Origin: Tetragonia tetragonoides
Taxonomy: Eukaryota; Streptophyta; Magnoliopsida; Caryophyllales; Aizoaceae
DNA: 64,000 bases
Reading direction: 5' to 3'
NCBI GenBank assembly: GCA_038025085.1
Contig: CM076140.1
Location: 20,461,501-20,525,500 of the forward strand
Below, piece by piece: positions 57,001-64,000 of this stretch. The notes under the pieces were generated by a model, which saw only the letters and a program-made list of their open reading frames with translations, was not told the origin of the DNA and ran no database searches. The position numbers were made by a program, and so were the translations under genes. How positions within the stretch are numbered: position 1 is the first letter of the stretch; the number at the start of each line of letters is the position of its first letter.

Positions 57001-59544
57001 CCCTTGTATAGTTCTAATATTGCGGAGAAATCTCTGTAATCAGCAATACAAGAAGCAATAACGTAATCAGACACCGATCACTGAAAACAGTAGTGCATCA
57101 TAGATATTTCCAATTGGTTCAAGTGACAATTTGGTGTAAGAGGAACAAAACAACTGCGTAAATTAAATTTACAAGATCAAATCAATCAACAGACTTTCAA
57201 TACAAAGGACTTTTCACAAACTTTCCTGTCAATTTTACGTCACAAGACCCTACTGCAAGTTGTCTTTCCTTTTTTTTTTTATCCTAAGATATTAAAAGGA
57301 AACACAGACAGAGAGGGCCTGCAGGGGCAGGGGCGTAGAGGAGTGAGTTCGTTACATTAGAATGAAACATCGTATAAAACTTGACAAACTCGATATATAG
57401 ATGATGAACTATACAAGAAAACCTCAATCTAAAAGGCATGTTCCACATGATGTTGGATCATGGTACACCCAGTCTGAACCTCCATTGTGTGCTAGATCAA
57501 TTTACTGATATAAAATGACTCATGACTTTTCTTTCTTTGCTAGAACTCCTTTTGGCAAAATGTTCCATTAAGTTCCAATAACATCTGCAACAATTCAAAT
57601 ATATATTTGACTGGAAGTGGTAATAGAGTATGTGTAGTTTTGTAAGATGTTGGAAATTAAACATAAAGCATGACGTTCTCCTAAGAGCAACCTTGTTATT
57701 TGTCTTTACTCAATTTGATTACCACCCATTCCTACATTTCTACATTCGAATGTAATCTTCCTCATTACCACATATTCGAACTACTTCATTACCACATAGC
57801 CGCATAGGTAAACCAGAGTGTGTGGGTTTGCATTAAATGTCAAGAGACGCAATATAGAACTTCCACTGTCATAAAATCACCACCACTATTTCTATTAGAC
57901 CATCCCAACAGAAATGTCGCTTCTCCTAAAACAATTGTCTTAGAAGGCAGCCTTCTACATGAGGCGGCTAAATGTATCACTTTTTTGTTGAGAGGTATCA
58001 CACTTCATGCATGAGACCGCCTCATATGAGTTTTTGTGAAATTACAGCTACATTCATCGAATTTCCTATACTGCACAACTTAACCAAAGCTAAAGTAACA
58101 ATCTTTTGGAAATAGAGTACATTTAGTAGGTAATTTGCTCATAATAGCATCCCTTTATCTTAGGAAGTCAAAAGAGGAAACAAGACTACAATGATCAATA
58201 AGGATTGTCTTCATAAAATTGGAGATTGCAAAGCATTATTAACCATAAAAAGAGATTCATTAATACAATCCATCAATAAGCTAATTAACCACAGAAGCAC
58301 AGAAATAGACAACTTGAACATAAACGAATCAAAACAGATTGCCAACTTCATATACCTCATGTTCACTTTCATAATTCCCGTTATTATTGTCGTTGATGAT
58401 CGATATAACAGGAAGTATGTACGCATATGACGGACCCATCACCACTGGGAGTCTAGACCCAATGAGGGTTTGAAGAAGCGTATTGATTCCCGACATAAAC
58501 AGCAGAGATTGAATAACTCGAGCTTTATCCCCCTACAAAAATTCAGATAACAGATTAACAGTTTAAGATTACGAAAACTTAATAACGAATTAATGGTAAC
58601 TAAACAAGGAGAAACCTTCATTCTAACTCACATGGGTACCACCCATCACAGGAACAATGGAGCTAGCAATCAAGACTGTGGTCCCAAGCATCACAATATA
58701 GTGCTGAAACGCCAATATGCATGTTTGCGCTGTAAAAATTATGCAATTACCCACCAAAAATATTAGAGTGCTAAATATCAAACATTAAAATACAATACTT
58801 GAAACTTCTCTAATCAAGCTCCTATTTTTTATTTTTTTTTTGTAAATTAAATTAATACTTAATAATAATAGACACTCAAAGATCAACTTTTAAGTATCAT
58901 ATTACCCAACAACAAAACAATTAGTATCCTAAAGATCATATTCAATCAAATTAAAGCTTCAAAGCACCTAAAGAACCTTTTTTTTTTTTTTTTTACTAAA
59001 TTTACATTTTCAAGTTCTGATAATAGTAATTGATACCACAAACATGAACTAACCATAAGTCTATAAGAATTTAACAATCCCATTAAAAAAATGGAAAGAA
59101 ACAAAGAAAGCAGAAATGGAAAAAAGGGAATCAAATAGAATCAGAAACTCAAAGTAGAATCATCATCATCAGTACAAAAGCTTATTCCTTTTCTTTTCAT
59201 ACACTTACAAAATCTGAACTTTTTCACCTACTTGTGACTACATGAGTCAACTAAAAAGTACTAGAACACAAACCCATATAATAATCAATCAAATATCAAA
59301 AACCCAGATCAAATAAATCTCAATCACTCAATAAAAAAATTAAATTAAATTAAAACTCACGCCAAGAGGGATTTGAGTGAATGCAATAATGAAGGGTCTG
59401 AAGTTGTTCTTGAGGTGGATAAAGTGGGCCCCTTGCTGCTCCCATAGGCATCTGTGAACCACCATGAGACGGTGGTGGGGCCACCACTGGTGGCTGGTGC
59501 TGGTTGTTGTTGTGGTGGTGATGGTGGTTCCCTGTTTCACCCAT
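54001..59544 (-). CDS. Nucleobase-ascorbate transporter (NAT/NCS2 family)
   Basis: Fourteen exons join in frame with GT-AG introns: 59544-59361, 58729-58632, 58532-58356, 57033-56933, 56722-56647, 56543-56484, 56395-56211, 56095-55999, 55807-55721, 55630-55572, 55153-55062, 54926-54849, 54771-54611 and 54222-54001, for 558 residues. The N-terminus is His/Asn-rich (residues 7-14 are HHHHHNNN), then PPQEQLQTLHYCIHSNPSW. Family blocks follow: FQHYIVMLGTTVLI (QH at 70-71), SGINTLLQTLIGSRLPVVMG, SCRTDRSFLISSAPW, ESTGTFYAAARLSGA (E326), the signature ENVGLLGLTH (376-385) and the end NEEFYSLPLRINEFMPTRF. It is a many-spanning plasma-membrane protein, and the family imports purines, pyrimidines or ascorbate. 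The ending resembles the NAT1-4 group. The last signature residue is His rather than Arg, Lys or Gly. No lesions are seen. Confidence 0.93.
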
Positions 59545-59561
59545 TTTCTCTCACCACTTTT

Positions 59562-59980
59562 TCTCTCTCCTGTTCTATATGATATAGATTAATCAAGCGA
59601 ATCACCGACAGCAAAAGTGAAAAATAGATAGTACCTAAGCTGGGATTTTTGAATGAATAAATAAATTTATTGAGTTTTAAGTAATTTAGTAGAGTGAAAG
59701 ACTGGTTTGAATAAATTGATAAATTAAGCAGGGGAATCAATGAAGAGGAGAGAGAAAATGAGACATGGGTTACTGCAAACTGCCACTCCCTATTGCGCAG
59801 CGTTTACGAAGTTCGAGAAGTTTGGGAGTTGTCGTAACAGTGAGACAAAGGCAAGACTCAAAACGAGTTTTCAGTTTCAACTTTCAATTCAAAGATGGGA
59901 TTTTTTTTTTTAGAAAAACAAAAACTCAAAGATGGGATATTTACAGGAAAAACAGGATCACTATCTATTAATACACAAAA
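59562..59980. other. NAT 5' leader and upstream flank
   Basis: The region probably contains the 5' UTR and core promoter of the NAT gene, but no clear TATA box is placed. The short plus-strand frame at 59765-59971 is not recognised. Confidence 0.4.
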
Positions 59981-60213
59981 ACTTGTTTGAGACGGTCTTT
60001 TGTAACTTTTTGTGAGATGAGTCACTTTTTAGTGACAATGGTCACTATTTATAATAAGTGACCCCTATATATGTCTAAATGGTAACTCCATTTTTCTGTA
60101 AGTTGATCTCACACAAGACCTAGTAATATAGGTATTATTTATTATAAATCGTGACTATTACTTCACCAAAAGTGACTCTCGTATCAAAAATTACGAAAAG
60201 ACCGTTTTAAACG
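59981..60213. repeat. Inverted-repeat element with GAGACGGTCT ends
   Basis: The left end GTTTGAGACGGTCTTTTG and the complement of the right end (GTTTAAAACGGTCTTTTC) form a terminal inverted repeat about 230 bases apart. Inside are AGTGAC/GTCACT phrases. Related sequence lies at 40925-41090, and GAGACCGCCTCAT at about 58013 in NAT intron 3 resembles one end. I associate such ends with repeats common in Caryophyllales. No TSD is certain. Confidence 0.6.
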
Positions 60214-61180
60214 TTTTTATGTTGGTTTTTTTTTTTTATTATCTTTTTGCCTATTGGTGTTCCACTAAATTACCATTTTGCCATCCTAGTGAGAAACAAA
60301 TATCCAATTTGCTATTTTCGACTTTTTTTAGCAGTATTTCTGTTTGTAACATTTATTTGTGATTTTAGATGGGATGGGAGGGTATTATTCTTGATGAGAA
60401 AGGTACGACAATTGGGGTTTTCTAGGGTAGAATTATTGTGTAGTTTAGGAGCACTGTTCCCTTTTCTCAAAAAAAAAATTATCAATTTAAATTTAGAGTG
60501 GACTCTACTTATTTTATAAGAGGAGGGTGCAATGCTCTTAGACTATGCAATAATTTCTCGTGTAGTCTAAAAATTCTATATTAATGACATTCCTGATTTT
60601 GGTTTGAAAGAAAATCACAAATGGAAAATGACATGTCCTCTACTATATTTGTCTCTTAAAGGTTTGTGTTTTTTAGGATATATATATAAATCATAAATGT
60701 GATGGCCAATCCTAAATCCTTTTCATTATCATCAAGTGTTTTCATCCAAATTAGTCTTTCATGAAGGTCAATAGCTCTATTTCCCCCTGTTTTTGCAACA
60801 CTAGGTTCCACTATTTATTATAATAGATTTTATCACTTCTTTTTTTTTTTTTTTTTTTGAGGTGTCACTTTTTCATTTAATTAGTAATACTTAATTTTTA
60901 TTACTAAAAGCATATCGTGCATGCTTCTCTATAAGATTACCGAAAGTCAATGAATTAGAGTGTGTTTGGGAAGATCATAAAGTATCTTATAAACTGTGGG
61001 ATTAGTAACTTTTTTTTAGATACTACTCTCACAAGTATCTAAAATTAAGCTATTGGCCTCACAACTTATAATTTTTTCCAAACATAGCCTTAATAGTGTG
61101 AATTTTATCTTCCATGTGGGAAGTTTTGGAATACCAAGATTATATACCCTTTTTTTTGGTAGGAATGTACTAGATTATAT
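60214..61180. other. AT-rich intergenic DNA
   Basis: I see no gene or defined element. A T-run of 18 is at 60841-60858. Confidence 0.45.
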
Positions 61181-61424
61181 AAATTAGTCAATAAAGTTAG
61201 TGCTAGACGCACTCAAAATATTACAGACCCTAATGTCATCATCCAGCAAATGTTTACAACAATCCGGGCTATCAGTCAAAATACTATAACTACCACAAGA
61301 CAGATTCTTCCTTGCATATATAACTAGGCAATCAGCAACCCTATGTGTTGATCTCCTCGCGAAGCAAAGCCTTGTATTCCTTTCTATGAGTATCAACTCC
61401 CTGCATTCAAAAACAATATTAGAT

Positions 61425-62382
61425 TAGGGGTGAGCATAGTTTCTGGGTACCTGATTTTGGTACTGGAAGTCTGGAATTGGTTTGGATTTGGTGGGTCTGA
61501 ACCTGGAACTACTCTTGTCAATACCAATTCTGGATCCCCAAATTTGCAACTGGTTGCAATCAATTTCAAATTCTGGGTATCATTTTTCCGGATCCAGTAC
61601 CCAGTGGGTATGTACCTGGTTGGACTAAAGTTAGGTACCTCCCGAACGTCGAATTGGTATACGAATTGGCTCCAATGCTATTTAACGCTACTGCTAACTT
61701 ATCTTTTGATATCATATAGGTTACAATTTCTGTATATTGATACTGTTTTACTGAATTCGAAGCAGACGTGCTACTGTACAACTGTAAACTCATACTCCCT
61801 CCGGTCCACGGAAATCTTGACGTTTGGAGAATATGACTAATATTAAGAAAAACACATTTTAGCACAAAAAATCCAAATTTACCCTTAAAAGAGCACATGA
61901 GGTATTAAGAGAGAGAAATAATATTTTAGTGGGTATTTATTGCTTTCCTTGCTTTTGTATTACTTTCCTTACTTTTGTAGCTAGTGGCGTGAAAAATCTT
62001 TTTTTTTTATTTATTTCCTTGCACATGGGGGTGAGAAGGTGGGAGGGGTAAAATTGTAAAGAGTGCTCAAAGACATTACCATATAAGGAAACGTAAAGAT
62101 TTCCATGGTCCAAGCATAAGTGGAAAGCGTAAAGATTTCTGTGGACTGGAGGGAATAGTAATTGGATGATATTTGCATTCATTCAAAGAGACTATTTTCA
62201 ATTTTATAGGGGGATGGGTACCTGGTCCTGGTCGTGGACCTGCCAATTCCAAGTCTAGGTATTAATTTCGAGGAACTGATCCAACCAATTCCAATAGGGT
62301 CCCAGTTTCGAGAAATTGGTATAACCAATTTCAATACCAAATCCTGAAATTTTAGGTGGGTACCTGCTTCCCCTCACCCCTA
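61425..62382. mobile_element. hAT MITE of the TAGGG(G)TGAGC family
   Basis: It starts TAGGGGTGAGCATAG and ends with the complement of TAGGGGTGAGGGGAAG. Interior phrases (GGTACCTG, GGAATTGGTTTGG, CCAATTCC) match the element at 32023-32644. The 8-base flanks do not match well, so the TSD is decayed. It interrupts an RNase H-like frame, and a Stowaway MITE sits inside it. The 61430-61840 frame is not a gene. Confidence 0.72.
61795..62155. mobile_element. Stowaway (Tc1/mariner) MITE nested in the hAT MITE
   Basis: It starts CTCCCTCCGGTCCACGGAAA and ends with the near-complement TTTCTGTGGACTGGAGGGAA, flanked by TA (61793-61794 and 62156-62157). Phrases such as AACGTAAAGATTTCC are repeated near the right end. 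A classic Stowaway with no coding content. Confidence 0.82.
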
Positions 62383-62699
62383 TTATAGTGACCACAAATG
62401 TCACATTTTCTTCCTTCATTAATTTGACAACTTTCTCGGCATCAATGTTCAGTTCTACATTTTCCCAGTTTCTAAGAGTGTTCCATTGGAGTGCCATTGT
62501 AATGCTCGTAAGTTCAGCATGGATAGGGTCTTTGTTGTTGCACACGAAGCCTCCAAGTCACCTGCCCTTCCAGTCCCTACGCACACCTGCACAAGCAGAC
62601 CAAGTCTTTGGACAAAAGAAAGTATCAGTGTTCACTTTAACTCAATTCATGTCAGATTGTTCCGAGTTAAGAGGAGGAGAAGGGTTTGAGGTAGGTTGG

Positions 62700-64000
62700 C
62701 ATGATGAGGAAGAAAGGATCTCTCATGCCATGGATAGGATATTTTTCTTGATAATTACCAAGATCATATACACTCCCAGATTTTTGAGGGTGCTTACCAA
62801 CGAATAGGTTTTCACTCAAGCCATATTCCTTTCAACATAATATTAAAGAACAAAAAGAAACAGAAATTGTACCATGAAACCGAACTGAAATTGTAGCGCA
62901 GAACAAAACCAACAAAATTTGCAGCACAGTACCGATAAGATTGCAAAATGGTACATATGTAAGGAAATGAAATGTAGAATGGATGCAGTGCAAAACAGAA
63001 CAGGAATAAATATTGGAGTATAGAACGAAAATTCTGATTCAAAACGAAATGTATCATAGAGATGATAACAGAAAGTACTCCCAATATCGTGTCACACAAA
63101 GTAGCCACACACCCCACAACTCCCATAAAACTATTTGGGATTTTACTAATCAATATGTACATGCATGGTTCCGTAGGGTGCGTTCCTATACAGAATGCCC
63201 TTCCCTTGCACCATTGACAACTTTGCAAAAGAGGCCTAGGGTTAGCCAAATTACTACAGCTCATGTAAAATGCATGGAAGTATGTATCTTTTCTTTTTCT
63301 TTTTCTTTTTGTTCTATTAATTTTGGCAGGAAGAAATACAAGCAAAAGATAAAAAAACAACTAAATAGTAATACGTATTACGCCCTGAGTTTCTACAACA
63401 TCCTCAATAATTCCCAAACACTAGACTATTACATATAAACTTATTTTAAACATTAAGGGATCGGAGTTCAACACAAACTTCTTCTTTGGTGGGTTGTGTT
63501 CCTCGATTGAAAAGTTTGAACCTTACATATTGGATCTCAGAAAGTTTTGCTTACCTTGTGGGCGAAGTGGATTTGCTGGGTGATTCTAACGATATTTACG
63601 CTTCTCATGTATAAATGTCCTACAATGGAACCTCCGCTTATGATAAGTAACTCTCGAAGTAACTTTGATTATAAGAGACGAGCACTAAAAGAGAACAAGC
63701 CTAATCTGAATTAGAGAAAATGCAATTCTAGAGTTCTACGGTAATAATGATCGAAGAGACCAAGCCCAAACCAAGGATATATATAGTTTCAGAGATGACA
63801 ATGACAAAGTCAGTACTACTAGCTCAATATCCTCAGTATCCAACTCATCGATGTCACAATTACCCTTAACCTCACAATCAATGTCAATGTTTAATACCAT
63901 GACATCTATCATAACAAGTTAATCGTTCTCTTGTGCATCTTATTCATATGAGCCTCTTGCCAACTTTAGAGCAATGTTTCATTCTCCATTTTGATTGTTC
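62700..64000. other. Intergenic DNA to the window end
   Basis: No gene is recognised. Two overlapping frames on opposite strands (63360-62812 minus, 63013-63438 plus) are long for chance but show no family or codon bias I can defend. The final 500 bases are AT-rich with no clear motif. Confidence 0.35.

Larger units (their letters stand above)
61184..62660 (-). pseudogene. RNase H-like (RVT_3-type) fragment split by a MITE
   Basis: On the minus strand, 62650-62390 reads VKVNTDTFFCPKTWSACAGV, then LGGFVCNNKDPIHAELTSI, ALQWNTLRNWENVELNIDAE and VVKLMKEENV. After the MITE, 61424-61184 continues CRELILIERNTRLCFARR and HRVADCLVIYARKNL. This is the plant RNase H fold seen in LINE tails and in stand-alone RVT_3 genes, with a Tyr/Cys-rich C-terminal strand. 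A stop replaces a residue just before LGGF. The MITE removes continuity. It is either a LINE remnant or a dead stand-alone gene. Confidence 0.65.

Noticed and set aside
62812..63438. Overlapping 182-codon (minus) and 141-codon (plus) frames
   Set aside because: They overlap on opposite strands, have no recognised domain, and show homopolymer-driven residues such as KRKRKRK. I could not support either as a gene.

Overview
The window is nuclear DNA of a flowering plant, almost certainly a eudicot. The evidence is intron-containing genes with plant-specific families, plant TATA boxes, Ty1/copia elements primed by initiator tRNA-Met, and MITE families typical of dicots. An inverted-repeat family built around GAGACGGTCT hints at Caryophyllales, but that is a weak inference. 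About half or more of the sequence is transposable-element DNA.

Five host loci can be read. (1) 1-1052, minus: the N-terminal part of CTC1, a subunit of the CST telomere complex, cut by the window edge. (2) 32996-33704, minus: a two-exon Bet v 1/PR-10-type gene with two lesions, probably a pseudogene. (3) 35629-40393, plus: a small three-exon organellar single-stranded-DNA-binding (OSB-like) protein with a 3.5 kb second intron full of LINE debris. (4) 41405-44890, plus: an intact five-exon helper NLR of the ADR1 family (RPW8-NB-ARC-LRR, 836 aa). (5) 54001-59544, minus: an intact 14-exon nucleobase-ascorbate transporter (558 aa). The loci have unrelated jobs (telomere capping, pathogenesis-related ligand binding, organelle DNA maintenance, immune signalling, nucleobase transport), and nothing suggests they act together.

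The space between them is a record of nested insertions, most of which can be dated relative to each other by target-site duplications (TSDs). At 2338-16489 an old copia element (A, TSD GTTCC) lacks its integrase core. It carries a second copia element (B, 3047-11533, TSD TATAG). B carries a hAT MITE and a MULE (8214-10654), which holds a second MULE (8962-10595), which holds a third (9738-10379). At 17409-30238 a solo LTR of a Ty3/gypsy-like element (D, TSD CCATG) was hit by an Ac-like hAT MITE and by a 10.9 kb Sirevirus (C, 19273-30129, TSD CTTAG) with an extra env-position reading frame. At 45911-50799 lies a young copia element (E, TSD TATGG) with near-identical 312-313 bp LTRs of the rare TA...CA type. 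Smaller insertions include a PIF/Harbinger-like MITE just upstream of CTC1, hAT MITEs at 30866, 32023 and 61425, Stowaway MITEs at 15163 and 61795, and a tRNA-derived SINE at 51471.

I found no CRISPR array, rRNA operon, functional tRNA gene or gene cluster. I did not find a new biological system. The most unusual signals are the paired, arm-covarying subterminal palindromes of the nested MULEs, a Gly/Glu-rich insert in ADR1, and a histidine at the variable last position of the transporter signature.
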